From an uncultured Eubacteriales bacterium (lineage in GTDB: Bacteria > Bacillota > Clostridia > Christensenellales > Aristaeellaceae), in contig CACYTF010000014.1 in the NCBI GenBank assembly GCA_902777335.1, forward strand, positions 1-56,062: a stretch of 56,062 nt of DNA, in the 5' to 3' direction. The notes beneath the pieces were generated by a model. The model had not been told where the DNA came from. It searched no databases and saw nothing but the letters and a program-made list of their open reading frames with translations. Below are positions 17,357-26,036 of the stretch, one piece after another (position 1 is the stretch's first letter; each line of letters begins with the position of its first letter). The translations under genes and the position numbers were made by a program.

Positions 17357-17386
17357 TGCTATAATGGATGTATCAAGCGCAGGAGG
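17357..17386 (+). promoter_or_regulatory. Extended -10 promoter and ribosome binding site of the DUF6291-type gene
   Basis: TGC-TATAAT (17357-17365) is an extended -10. A TTGACG lies upstream but 21 bp away, too far for a good -35. AGGAGG at 17381-17386 is 10 bases before the ATG at 17397, so the leader is very short. Confidence 0.55.
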
Positions 17387-17396
17387 TATCATCGCC

Positions 17397-18000
17397 ATGG
17401 CGTTGACCTACATAAAGCTGTATCACGACTTCCTGGACGAGGCGCAGCCGCTGACCGACGCGGAGGTGGGCCGGCTGGTGCGGGCGATGCTGAGCCACGC
17501 CCGGGGCGACGTGCTGCCGGAGGCGTATCTGACGGGCAACGAGCGGTTCCTGTTCCCCCGCTGGCGCATCCAGATCGACCGGGACGCCGACGCCTACGGC
17601 CGGATATACGAAGCCAACCGCCGCAACGGCGCGCTGGGGGGGCCGTCCCCGCAAGGACGCCCCGTCGCCCGCGCTGCCCGCGCCGAAGCCCGAGGCAACG
17701 CCCGAGCCCCCGACGCTGGAGGCCGTGCGCGCCTTCTGCGCCCAAAACCACCTCTCCCCCGACCCGGACCAATTCTTTCACTACTACCAGTCCATCGGCT
17801 GGAAGGCCGGCGGTAAGCCCATCGCCGACTGGCGCGCCAAGCTGCGGGAGTGGGACGCCCGCGACCGCGCCGCCCCAAACCCCTCCGCCCCCAAGCCCTC
17901 CGCCTCGGCCAACCCCGCCCTGGACTACGCCCAGCGCGACTACCGCGACGAGGACTTCACCAACCTCTTCGTCGACCTGAACCGCTTCTCCTCGGCCTGA
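17397..18000 (+). pseudogene. DUF6291-type protein, split by a one-base frameshift in a G7 run
   Basis: The first 80 residues (YIKLYHDFLDEAQPLTDAE, then GNERFLFPRWRIQIDRDA and YEANRRNGA) match the DUF6291-type domain seen in Firmicutes replication-associated and prophage-related proteins. Just after NGALG the frame is lost at seven G (17636-17642). Reading six G instead restores a proline-rich linker (APSPALPAPKPEA) and a C-terminal domain with FFHYYQSIGWKAGGKPI and ADWRAKLREW, to the stop at 18000, giving about 200 residues. Typical protein organisation thus survives on both sides. A homopolymer sequencing error, slippage or true mutation are all possible. Confidence 0.75.
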
Positions 18001-18063
18001 AGTGAGATAAGGAACCGTCCCCTATCTCACTTTTTGAGATAGGGGACGGTTCCTTATCTCACT
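18001..18063. repeat. Perfect 29-bp inverted repeat with GGGGACGGTTCC core
   Basis: Arms 18001-18029 and 18035-18063 are exact complements around a CTTTT loop, starting on the base after a stop codon. Each arm is also a small hairpin (GTGAGATA/TATCTCAC). It shares the GGGGACGGTTCC core with the GATGACA-armed hairpins but has different stems. May act as a terminator. Confidence 0.85.
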
Positions 18064-18125
18064 TCTCCCCCATGCCCGCCCCGGCCGGGCGCGGCATCAC
18101 CCCATCCCGGAAGGAGGGACTCACC

Positions 18126-18578
18126 ATGCCCATCGCCTATCGAAAGCTTACCCCGGCGGACCTAAACGCCTTCATCGCGCTGCGCATCCGCCAGCTGCGC
18201 GAGGAGGGCGCGACGGAGCAAATCGACCTCGCCCCGGCCCTCATGGACTACTACACCCGCCACATGGCGGACGGCACCTTCGTGTCCTGGCTGGCGACGG
18301 ACGGCGGGAAGATCGTCGGCACCAGCGGCATGTCGTTCGTGGAAAAGCCGCCCTATTTCAGCTGCCCCACCGGCCGGATCGGCCTGCTCTCCAGCATGTA
18401 CACCGACCCGGCCTACCGCCGCCGGGGCATCGCCCGCGCGCTGCTTGAAAGGGTGGTGGACGCCGCGCGCGCCCACGGCTGCGGCGCGGTGCAGATCACG
18501 GCGTCGGACATGGGCATGCTGCTGTACACGGATTTCGGGTTTGTGAAAAACGGAAACTTCATGCAGTACAGACTGTAG
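18126..18578 (+). CDS. GNAT-family N-acetyltransferase
   Basis: About 150 residues. Typical GNAT fold: N-terminal YRKLTPADLNAFIALRIRQL, central GGKIVGTSGMSF, then the acetyl-CoA pyrophosphate loop in MYTDPAYRRRGIARALLERV and a C-terminal GMLLYTDFGFVKNG. The start ATG 18126 follows GGAAGGAGGG. Substrate unknown. A second, unrelated acetyltransferase gene begins 13 bases after its stop, so they are probably co-transcribed. Confidence 0.85.
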   Translation: MPIAYRKLTPADLNAFIALRIRQLREEGATEQIDLAPALMDYYTRHMADGTFVSWLATDGGKIVGTSGMSFVEKPPYFSCPTGRIGLLSSMYTDPAYRRRGIARALLERVVDAARAHGCGAVQITASDMGMLLYTDFGFVKNGNFMQYRL

Positions 18579-18591
18579 AGAGGCGATTGCT

Positions 18592-19362
18592 ATGACGAAT
18601 CATCAGCTGCTGTCCGTGGCCATGCGCCAGTCCGCCGAGGACATGGGCTGCGCCGCCGAAGACTTTCTGAAGGACGAAAACGTGATCGCGCCGCTGCGCC
18701 TGGGCGCGAACGCCCGGAAATACCTGCGACTGCCCATCGTCTGCAACCTGATCTCCTACGGCAACAACGTGGTGGCCGCGGTGACGGACGAGGTCTCGGC
18801 CCTGGTGGCGGAATACGTCGGCCGGTACCCGTTCTACCACTGCTTCGAGACGCCGAACATGCACTTTTTGGACGACCGCCTGCGGGACATGGACGCGCGA
18901 ATCTGCTTCATGGCCGAGTACTTCCTGCCAGACGTCGAACGCCTGGGCGACCTGCCCTGCGCCTATGAGACGCGGGTTTTGACCCCGCCGGACTTCGCCG
19001 AACTCTACCGGCCCGAATGGAGCAACGCCCTGTGCGCCAATCGGAAGGCGTTGGACGCACTGGGCGTGGGCGCCTACGACGGCGATACGCTGATCGGCCT
19101 GGCCGCCTGCTCCGCCGACTGCGACGCCATGTGGCAGATCGGCGTGGACGTGCTGCCCGGCTACCGGCGGCGCGGCGTGGCCTCGGCGCTGACCTGCGCG
19201 CTGGCGAAGGAGATACTGCGCCGCGGCCGGGTGCCCTTCTACTGCGCCGCCTGGTCGAACCTCCGCTCGGTGCGCAACGCCCTGCGCAGCGGCCTTGTCC
19301 CCGCCTGGGTGGAGATGACCGCCAAGCCGCGGCAGCTGGTGGAGAAATTGAACGCAAAATGA
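18592..19362 (+). CDS. GNAT-family N-acetyltransferase, two-domain
   Basis: 256 residues. An N-terminal region of about 120 residues (AEDFLKDENVIAPLRLGANA, CNLISYGNNVVAAV) resembles the substrate domain found in clostridial GNAT proteins. The C-terminal GNAT domain has GAYDGDTLIGLAACSAD and the CoA-binding loop VDVLPGYRRRGVASALTCAL. The product and substrate are unknown. It is the last gene before a 26-bp palindrome shared with the convergent malic enzyme gene. Confidence 0.8.
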   Translation: MTNHQLLSVAMRQSAEDMGCAAEDFLKDENVIAPLRLGANARKYLRLPIVCNLISYGNNVVAAVTDEVSALVAEYVGRYPFYHCFETPNMHFLDDRLRDMDARICFMAEYFLPDVERLGDLPCAYETRVLTPPDFAELYRPEWSNALCANRKALDALGVGAYDGDTLIGLAACSADCDAMWQIGVDVLPGYRRRGVASALTCALAKEILRRGRVPFYCAAWSNLRSVRNALRSGLVPAWVEMTAKPRQLVEKLNAK

Positions 19363-19367
19363 AATCC

Positions 19368-19393
19368 GCCGGTCGGAACGCGTTCCGACCGGC
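19368..19393. terminator. Bidirectional hairpin between convergent genes
   Basis: A perfect 26-bp palindrome (GCCGGTCGGAACG and its complement) lies between the stops of the plus-strand acetyltransferase and the minus-strand malic enzyme. There is no long T-tract on either side, so efficient termination is not certain. Confidence 0.55.
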
Positions 19394-19412
19394 AGATATG
19401 TCCGTGTTGAAA

Positions 19413-20585
<1,173 letters not shown>

Positions 20586-20643
20586 GCTGATTTCCTCCCT
20601 CATGTTCAATAATCGCGGGTGACGCCTCACCCAATCTGATAAC

Positions 20644-20672
20644 ATTCTACCATACACTTGCTCAATATTCAA
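20644..20672 (-). promoter_or_regulatory. Promoter of the malic enzyme gene
   Basis: Minus strand TTGAAT (20672-20667), 17-bp spacer, TAGAAT (20649-20644). It lies within the longer malic enzyme open frame, which supports the downstream start. Confidence 0.7.
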
Positions 20673-20715
20673 TACGGACCTGACAATAATTTGTCCTTTT
20701 TTTAAGTTTAACGTC

Positions 20716-20744
20716 TTGTCTTAACATAAATCGCATGCTATAAT
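20716..20744 (+). promoter_or_regulatory. Promoter of the DeoR-type regulator
   Basis: TTGTCT (20716-20721), 17-bp spacer, TATAAT (20739-20744), with TG at the extended -10 position. Lies about 70 bp from the divergent malic enzyme promoter, so one operator could control both. Confidence 0.7.
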
Positions 20745-20775
20745 GGGGTCAAAACCGCCCCGGGAGGGACTTTAC

Positions 20776-21552
20776 ATGCGCTCAGACCGACTGAACCAGA
20801 TGGAGGCCATGATCCTCAGCAACGGCACGGTCACGCTGTACGACCTGGCAAAGCACTTCGACATATCGCTGAACACGGTCCGCCGCGACGTGGCCGCCCT
20901 GATCGAGCGCGGCCACATCCGCAAGGTGTACGGCGGCGTGTCCAGCATCGACGCGCTGGAGAACCAGGCCTTCGCCACGCTGGTGCCGCTGGCCAAGCGC
21001 GCGGAGATGCACGCCGACGGCAAGCGGGCCATCGGCGAGCTGGCCGCCTCGCTGGTGGAGGAGGACAGCGTCGTGTTCCTGGACTCCGGCTCCACGGTGC
21101 CCCACATGGTGCCGCACCTGGCCCGCAAGAACGTGCGCATCGTCACCCACAGCCTGAGCGTGCTGGTGGAGGCCGCCAAGTACCCCGGCCTGCGGGTGCT
21201 GGCCCTGGGCGGCCTGCTGAACCACGCCACCAATTCCCTGGTGGACGAGGTGAACTCCGCCCTGCACAGTGTGCGGGTGAACACGCTGTTCATGGCCGCC
21301 ACCGCCCTGTCGGTGGAGTGGGGCGCCAGCAACAACACCTACGCCGAATACCACCTGAAGTCCGAGCTGGTCAGCCAGAACCACAACGTGATCGTACTGG
21401 CCGACAGCAGCAAGTTCGGCCGCAACGCCACCTACTGCTACTGCCCCTTCCGCCAGATCCGCGGCATCGTCACCGACCACACCCCCCCGGAGAACATGCT
21501 CCGCGCCATACGGGAGTACGACATCGATCTGCACTGCGTGGACGAAAGATGA
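20776..21552 (+). CDS. DeoR/GlpR-family transcriptional regulator
   Basis: About 258 residues. N-terminal winged helix-turn-helix with the DeoR signature TLYDLAKHFDISLNTVRRDV and ERGHIRKVYGGV. The C-terminal DeoRC effector domain has DSGSTVPHMVPHL and VIVLADSSKFGR, which normally bind a sugar phosphate. ATG at 20776 follows GGGAGGG. By position it may control the divergent malic enzyme, itself, or both; the effector is not known. Confidence 0.9.
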   Translation: MRSDRLNQMEAMILSNGTVTLYDLAKHFDISLNTVRRDVAALIERGHIRKVYGGVSSIDALENQAFATLVPLAKRAEMHADGKRAIGELAASLVEEDSVVFLDSGSTVPHMVPHLARKNVRIVTHSLSVLVEAAKYPGLRVLALGGLLNHATNSLVDEVNSALHSVRVNTLFMAATALSVEWGASNNTYAEYHLKSELVSQNHNVIVLADSSKFGRNATYCYCPFRQIRGIVTDHTPPENMLRAIREYDIDLHCVDER

Positions 21553-21694
21553 CAACGGGGACGGTTTTCGCTGTCATCTTTTTGATGACAACGGGGACGG
21601 TTCTCGCTGTCATCTTTTTTATCGAAAAGATGACAATGAGAACCGTCCCCACTGTCATGGAATGAGTCAACAGGAACCTGTCCCCGGGTGACTC
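21548..21694. repeat. Triple GGGGACGGTT hairpin plus TGAGTCA-armed hairpin
   Basis: Two direct copies of the GATGACA-armed unit (21548-21578, 21585-21615) and one inverted copy (21628-21658) overlap the end of the regulator gene. They are followed at 21662-21694 by a hairpin with TGAGTCA/TGACTCA arms around a GGAACCTGTCCCC core. Confidence 0.8.
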
Positions 21695-21713
21695 ACCGGG
21701 CGGGCGGCGCATC

Positions 21714-21785
21714 GTCTCATTCCTCACTCAACTGTCCACCGGCATTCTATTACTCCTCACTCCTAACTCCTCACTCCACACTCCA
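21714..21785. repeat. 7-bp array overlapping the GH43 3' end
   Basis: Heptads ACTCCTC and ACTCCTA continue through the GH43 stop codon (21763-21765) and the last seven codons, so the repeat encodes the C-terminal residues. Confidence 0.7.
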
Positions 21786-23196
21786 TCTCAACCCCCGCCA
21801 GCTGGGCGCTGCCCGGGCCGCGATAGGTCAGGTAGAGCGCCTGCACGCCGTCGGGGATGGCGATGTCGGCGGCGTAGTCGGTCCACAGGTTCGTGAACCG
21901 CACGGGAATGCTGCCCAGCACGGGGCCGTCCCAGGCCGTCTTCACCTCGAACCGGCCCCCGGCGTAGCCGCGCACGCGAATGCCCACGCGCCTGACGCCC
22001 CGGCAGTCGAAGTACTTGAAGCCGCAGGTGGCGGACTCGGTCATGTTGGCGATGTAGCCCGGCTCCTCGTCGCCGTCGCGGCCGTCCTGGGTGATCTTCG
22101 GGAAGCACCCGTCCATCCAGAAGCCGTTGCCGCCGGAGCCGCCGGTGTACACGCTCTCTTTGTCGGTGAACAGGTTGCAGGCGATGTACGCCGGGTAGTA
22201 GCCCTCCCCCTTCAGCGGCCCGCCGTTCAGGCCGCAGGAGGTCATCTCCGCCTGGGCGATGCCACCGTCCGACATGAATCGCACCGGCTCGGCCATGCCC
22301 TGGCGGCTGTAGTTGGTGCCGTCGGTGTGGCGGTGATAGAATATGTAGCGCTTCCCCCGGACCTCCACCAGTCCGCCGTGGTTGTTGGCCCCGTAGTACA
22401 TGGGCTTGTTCGCGGGCTTGTAGGTGTCGATGTGCATGTCGCAGTTGCTGACCACCACGCCGCCGTAGGTGAAGGGCCCCTCGGGCTTCGGGGCGGTGGC
22501 GTAGCACAGCTCGTGCATCACCACGGAGGAATACACGAAGTAGTACAGCCCGTCAAATTTGCGGATGGACGACGCCTCGAAGAACTCGTGCCCCGCCCAC
22601 TGGGTGCCCTTGGCGTAGGGCGCGCTGGGCATGATGGTCACCGGGCCGCGGACCACGGTCAGCATGTCCGGCCCCAGCACGGTCATCATCGGGCCGGTGC
22701 GGCTCTCATCCCAGGGCCCGCAGAAGCCGGTGTACATGTAGGTCAAATCGCCCTCGGTCAGCACGCCGGGGTCGAACTGGGGCTCGTCCCCTTCCCGCTC
22801 CCCCAGCCGAACGCCGTCCGGCCAGCGCACGTTGCCCAGGTATTCGTACTCCCCCGCCGGCTTGTCGCACACCGCCACAGACACGTACCCCTTGTTGCTG
22901 AGCACATAGTACAGATAGTACCGCCCGTCCGGCCCCCGGGTGACGTCCGGCGCGAACAGGCAGCCCTCGCCGTCCGGGTTGTCCGGGTCGTCGGTCTTTT
23001 TGAAGATCACGCCCTCGTAGCGCCAGTCGGCCAGGTCGTCCTCCGGCGCGGACCAGCACACGTAGTCGTTCAGGCAGTAGGTCTGCCCGCGAAACCGGTC
23101 GTGGCTCCCGTACACGTACACCCGCCCCTCAAACACGTGGGGCTCCCCGTCCGGCGTGTACTCCCAGCCGGGCAGATAGGGGTTGTATGCCTGCAT
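21763..23196 (-). CDS. Glycoside hydrolase family 43 protein with C-terminal CBM6-like domain
   Basis: 477 residues. Five-bladed beta-propeller typical of GH43 (arabinofuranosidases and xylosidases). Visible: NPYLPGWEYTPDGEPHVFEG with an early acidic residue near the usual general base, LFAPDVTRGPDGRYYLYYV carrying the central aspartate, and HEFFEASSIRKFDGLYYFVY with the acid glutamate. The final 130 residues look like a beta-sandwich carbohydrate-binding domain. There is no signal peptide, so it probably acts on imported oligosaccharides. The gene lies 12 bases after an aldo/keto reductase gene. The last codons are made of heptad repeat. Confidence 0.88.
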   Translation of the reverse strand: MQAYNPYLPGWEYTPDGEPHVFEGRVYVYGSHDRFRGQTYCLNDYVCWSAPEDDLADWRYEGVIFKKTDDPDNPDGEGCLFAPDVTRGPDGRYYLYYVLSNKGYVSVAVCDKPAGEYEYLGNVRWPDGVRLGEREGDEPQFDPGVLTEGDLTYMYTGFCGPWDESRTGPMMTVLGPDMLTVVRGPVTIMPSAPYAKGTQWAGHEFFEASSIRKFDGLYYFVYSSVVMHELCYATAPKPEGPFTYGGVVVSNCDMHIDTYKPANKPMYYGANNHGGLVEVRGKRYIFYHRHTDGTNYSRQGMAEPVRFMSDGGIAQAEMTSCGLNGGPLKGEGYYPAYIACNLFTDKESVYTGGSGGNGFWMDGCFPKITQDGRDGDEEPGYIANMTESATCGFKYFDCRGVRRVGIRVRGYAGGRFEVKTAWDGPVLGSIPVRFTNLWTDYAADIAIPDGVQALYLTYRGPGSAQLAGVEMECGVRS

Positions 23197-23208
23197 GATG
23201 ATACCCTC

Positions 23209-24351
23209 CTATTCTCCAAACAGTCTCGCCGCCTGCTTCATCCGCTCGGCGATCTGAACGCCAAACGGGCAGCGGGGCTCGCAGCTTTTGCAGCCCACGC
23301 AGTCGGCGGCGGCGGGGCCCAGGTTGCGGTAGTGCTCCCGCAGGCTCCGGGGGATTTCGCTCTGCTGCAGCGCCAGGTCGTACAGCTTGTTGACCATGGC
23401 GATGTCGATGTTCACCGGGCAGGGCTTGCAGTGCCCGCAGTAGGTGCACTGGCCGCGATAGCTGTGCAGCGGCGCGCCGGCCAGCACCGAGGCGTAGTCC
23501 CGGGCGTCGGCGTCGGCGCTCTCGTAGGCCACGGCGGCGTCCACCTGGTCGGGGGTGTCGTAGCCGCACAGCACCGAGGCCACGCCGGGCCGGGTCAGCG
23601 CGTAGTGGATCAGCTGCGCGGGGGTGAACGCCGCGCCGAAGGGCGAGCGCTTCGCGTCGAACAGCGCGCCGCCGAAGAAGCCCTTCATCACCGTGATGCC
23701 CACGTCCCTCGCCTCGCACAGCCTGTACAGCGCCGCCCGCTCCGGGTCGATGCCGCTGAAGTCGCCGTCGTAGCCGCCGAACATCTCCTCTAAGTTCTCG
23801 GTGGCGGGCCGCATGTCAAAGGCCGGGTTCACGCTGAACAGTATCATCTCCACCAGCCCCGCCTCCACGGCCCGGGCGGCCATGCGCGGGTTGTGGGTGC
23901 TCATGCCCACGTGGCGGATCAGGCCCTTTTGGCGCAGTTCCCCCACGTATTCCATGAACGGCCCGCTCATGGCGGCCTGCCAGTCGGCCTCGGTGTCCAC
24001 GTAGTGGATCATGCCCAGGTCGATGTACCCGCCGCCGATGCGCGCGAGCAGGTCCTCGAAGGCGGGCTTCACGAACGCCATGTCCCGGCTGCGCACGTAC
24101 TGGCCGCCCTGCCAGGTGGAGCCGATGTGCCCCTGCACGAACCACTCCCCGCGGCAGTCGGCGATGGCCGCGCCGATGATGCTCCGGGACTTGGGGTCCG
24201 GCATCCAGCAGTCGATGATGTTAATGCCCGCCGCGTGGGCGTGCTTAATCAGCGCGATCGAGTCGGCCTCCGGGTGGCGCTCCAGCCACTCCCCGCCGAA
24301 CCCCACCTCGCTGACCCTCAGCCCCGTCTTCCCCAGCCTGCGATACTCCAT
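23209..24351 (-). CDS. Aldo/keto reductase with C-terminal 4Fe-4S domain
   Basis: 380 residues. N-terminal aldo/keto reductase TIM barrel (YRRLGKTGLRVSEVGFGGEW, IHYVDTEADW, HVGMSTHNPRMAARAV). The C-terminus carries two ferredoxin-like clusters, CTYCGHCKPCP and CVGCKSCEPRCP, enough for 4Fe-4S centres, typical of anaerobe oxidoreductases that may use ferredoxin rather than NADPH. Substrate unknown; co-transcribed with the GH43 gene, so a sugar-derived aldehyde or ketone is plausible. Confidence 0.9.
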   Translation of the reverse strand: MEYRRLGKTGLRVSEVGFGGEWLERHPEADSIALIKHAHAAGINIIDCWMPDPKSRSIIGAAIADCRGEWFVQGHIGSTWQGGQYVRSRDMAFVKPAFEDLLARIGGGYIDLGMIHYVDTEADWQAAMSGPFMEYVGELRQKGLIRHVGMSTHNPRMAARAVEAGLVEMILFSVNPAFDMRPATENLEEMFGGYDGDFSGIDPERAALYRLCEARDVGITVMKGFFGGALFDAKRSPFGAAFTPAQLIHYALTRPGVASVLCGYDTPDQVDAAVAYESADADARDYASVLAGAPLHSYRGQCTYCGHCKPCPVNIDIAMVNKLYDLALQQSEIPRSLREHYRNLGPAAADCVGCKSCEPRCPFGVQIAERMKQAARLFGE

Positions 24352-24389
24352 GCGCTCCCCCTCCCTGATTCATGAGAACGGTCTTCCCG

Positions 24390-24419
24390 ACTCATTCCTC
24401 ACTCCTCATTCCTCATTCC
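24390..24419. repeat. 7-bp array overlapping the 3' end of the tocopherol-cyclase-like gene
   Basis: Heptads ATTCCTC and ACTCCTC run through the stop codon at 24413-24415. Confidence 0.7.
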
Positions 24420-25552
24420 TGCTCATCGTATTCCCCATACTCGCACCCCACGTGGGTACACTCGATCTCGTCCACGAGCCGCAGCCCGTCGCCGTCCCGG
24501 TCGTACAGCTTCACCAGGCCCCGCCCGGTGCCACCGTTCCACAGCCGGTTGTGCCGCTTGGAGCCGTCCGGGGCCTCGTAGTTCACCAGCAGCATCTCGG
24601 CCTTGCGGCAGTGGATCTCAGTTTCCATCGCGGCGTGGAGGCTCTCCTGCCGCACGTGCCAGACGACCTCCTCCGGGCCCTCCTCGAACGAAAACTCGGT
24701 CTTCACGTTCAGCCACACGTGGGAGAAGTTGAAGTCGTAGGCCTTGCCCTCGTACCAGAACGCGCCCAGCAGCCGCCGGTCCAGCGGCACGAAGTACACC
24801 TTGGGCCTCCCGCCGCCGATGTCAAAGGCGCTGTCCAGAAGCCGCTTGCCGGTCAGGCGGCTGGTCAGGCAGCTGGAGGCCAGCCACACCCAGGGGCTGG
24901 TGAAGTCCCGGCCCCAGTTCTTGTCCGCGTAGCCGAAGCACTTTTCCGGCGTCACCGTGAAGCGCCGCCCGTTGTACTCGATCCAGCCCGCGTAGTCGGT
25001 CTTCATGCCCTCGGCGTGCCAGTACATGGCGAAGGCCTCGGCGTCCCGCAGCGGGCGGCTGGCCCCGTAGCCCACGTTGAAGGCGATCCGCTTTTTCAGC
25101 GTCAGCGCCCAGCGCAGGCTGCCGGCGTCGCACATCCACTCCGGATGCGCCGCGGCGTCCTCCGGCGACACCGAAACGCTGCCCCGCAGCACCTCCTCCC
25201 CGGCCAGGCAGTCCCCCGCCTCGATCCGGTACGGCGCCTCCGCGTGCAGCGCCACCTCGCTCCACCCAAAGAACCGGTGCAGCTGGCAGTGGTCCTCGCC
25301 CCAGCACCCGGCCTTCACCATCAGATAGGAAGGCCGCCGCCCCGCCGCCTGGTTCTCCGGCAGCTGCCCCAGCACCGGCGCGTCCCCGCCCAGGGCCGGG
25401 TTGCACAGAAAGAACTCGATGAAAAACGCCCTGTCCTCGCCGGTAATCTCGTCCTGCGCGGTGAAGGAATGCCACCACCAATCGTACCCCCTGTGCCGCA
25501 GCGGCCCGTGCAGCATGCAGGCGTTTCGCGTAATGTCATGGTGATTGAACAC
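24413..25552 (-). CDS. Tocopherol-cyclase-like family protein
   Basis: About 379 residues. Recognised from the lipocalin-like tocopherol_cycl pattern: an early RGYDWWWHSF, a central CFGYADKNWGRDF (the ADKNWG motif) and a late PDGSKRHNRLWNGGTGRGLVKL. In bacteria lacking tocopherol such proteins have no assigned reaction. The start is set to GTG 25552 after GAGGGGG; the ATG at 25603 is inside the -35 region. No signal peptide. First gene of an operon with the aldo/keto reductase and GH43 genes. Confidence 0.65.
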   Translation of the reverse strand: MFNHHDITRNACMLHGPLRHRGYDWWWHSFTAQDEITGEDRAFFIEFFLCNPALGGDAPVLGQLPENQAAGRRPSYLMVKAGCWGEDHCQLHRFFGWSEVALHAEAPYRIEAGDCLAGEEVLRGSVSVSPEDAAAHPEWMCDAGSLRWALTLKKRIAFNVGYGASRPLRDAEAFAMYWHAEGMKTDYAGWIEYNGRRFTVTPEKCFGYADKNWGRDFTSPWVWLASSCLTSRLTGKRLLDSAFDIGGGRPKVYFVPLDRRLLGAFWYEGKAYDFNFSHVWLNVKTEFSFEEGPEEVVWHVRQESLHAAMETEIHCRKAEMLLVNYEAPDGSKRHNRLWNGGTGRGLVKLYDRDGDGLRLVDEIECTHVGCEYGEYDEQE

Positions 25553-25574
25553 GTCCTCGCCCCCTCTTTTCCAT

Positions 25575-25603
25575 ATTCTACCATACCGCCGCTTTGGGTT
25601 CAA
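25575..25603 (-). promoter_or_regulatory. Promoter of the tocopherol-cyclase-like/AKR/GH43 operon
   Basis: Minus strand TTGAAC (25603-25598), 17-bp spacer, TAGAAT (25580-25575). It occupies the first codons of the longest open frame and so supports the GTG start at 25552. Confidence 0.75.
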
Positions 25604-25680
25604 CAGGAAATGTGGGGGCGGCGCTCAACTTGAACAATCGCGGACAATTCCGTAAAATCTGGCAAAACTTCCAAAATCCC

Positions 25681-25709
25681 TTGACAGCCCGCCCCGACTT
25701 TGCTATAAT
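25681..25709 (+). promoter_or_regulatory. Consensus promoter of tRNA-Asn
   Basis: Perfect TTGACA (25681-25686), 17-bp spacer, perfect TATAAT (25704-25709), 28 bases before the mature tRNA. Confidence 0.9.
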
Positions 25710-25736
25710 AGCATCCGTCGATTGAAACATCGACAT

Positions 25737-25812
<76 letters not shown>

Positions 25813-25845
25813 GCACCCTGCACAATTTTGTGCAGGGTGCTTTGT
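25813..25845 (+). terminator. Island-supplied terminator for tRNA-Asn
   Basis: Stem GCACCCTGCACA/TGTGCAGGGTGC closed by ATTT, then TTTGTG. It lies just inside the island and replaces the original terminator now found beyond attR. Confidence 0.85.
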
Positions 25846-25935
25846 GCGTTATAGCCAAACATCAGGGCCTTTTAGGCTCTTTTCGACCTGTTTTCGCACG
25901 TTTCGCCTCTCCCTTCCGTTTCAAAACGGCGTCCC

Positions 25936-25998
25936 ATTCACAAATCTGTTCACCCTGATGGGCTGGATTCACAAAATTTGTGAACAGAACTTAAGGGT
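25936..25998. other. Putative integrase arm sites near attL
   Basis: TTCACAAATCTGTTCACC, a 17-base palindrome TTCACAAAATTTGTGAA (25968-25984) and AACTTAAGGGT (25988-25998). The TTTGTGAA and AACTTAAGGGT motifs recur near attR at 51467-51540. Confidence 0.5.
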
Positions 25999-26036
25999 CA
26001 TCCGGCCATTTTGCAGGATTTGTTCGCGGAGCTTTC

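Noticed and set aside
21688..23793. Plus-strand frame of 701 codons over the GH43 and reductase genes
   Set aside because: Antisense shadow with low-complexity composition.
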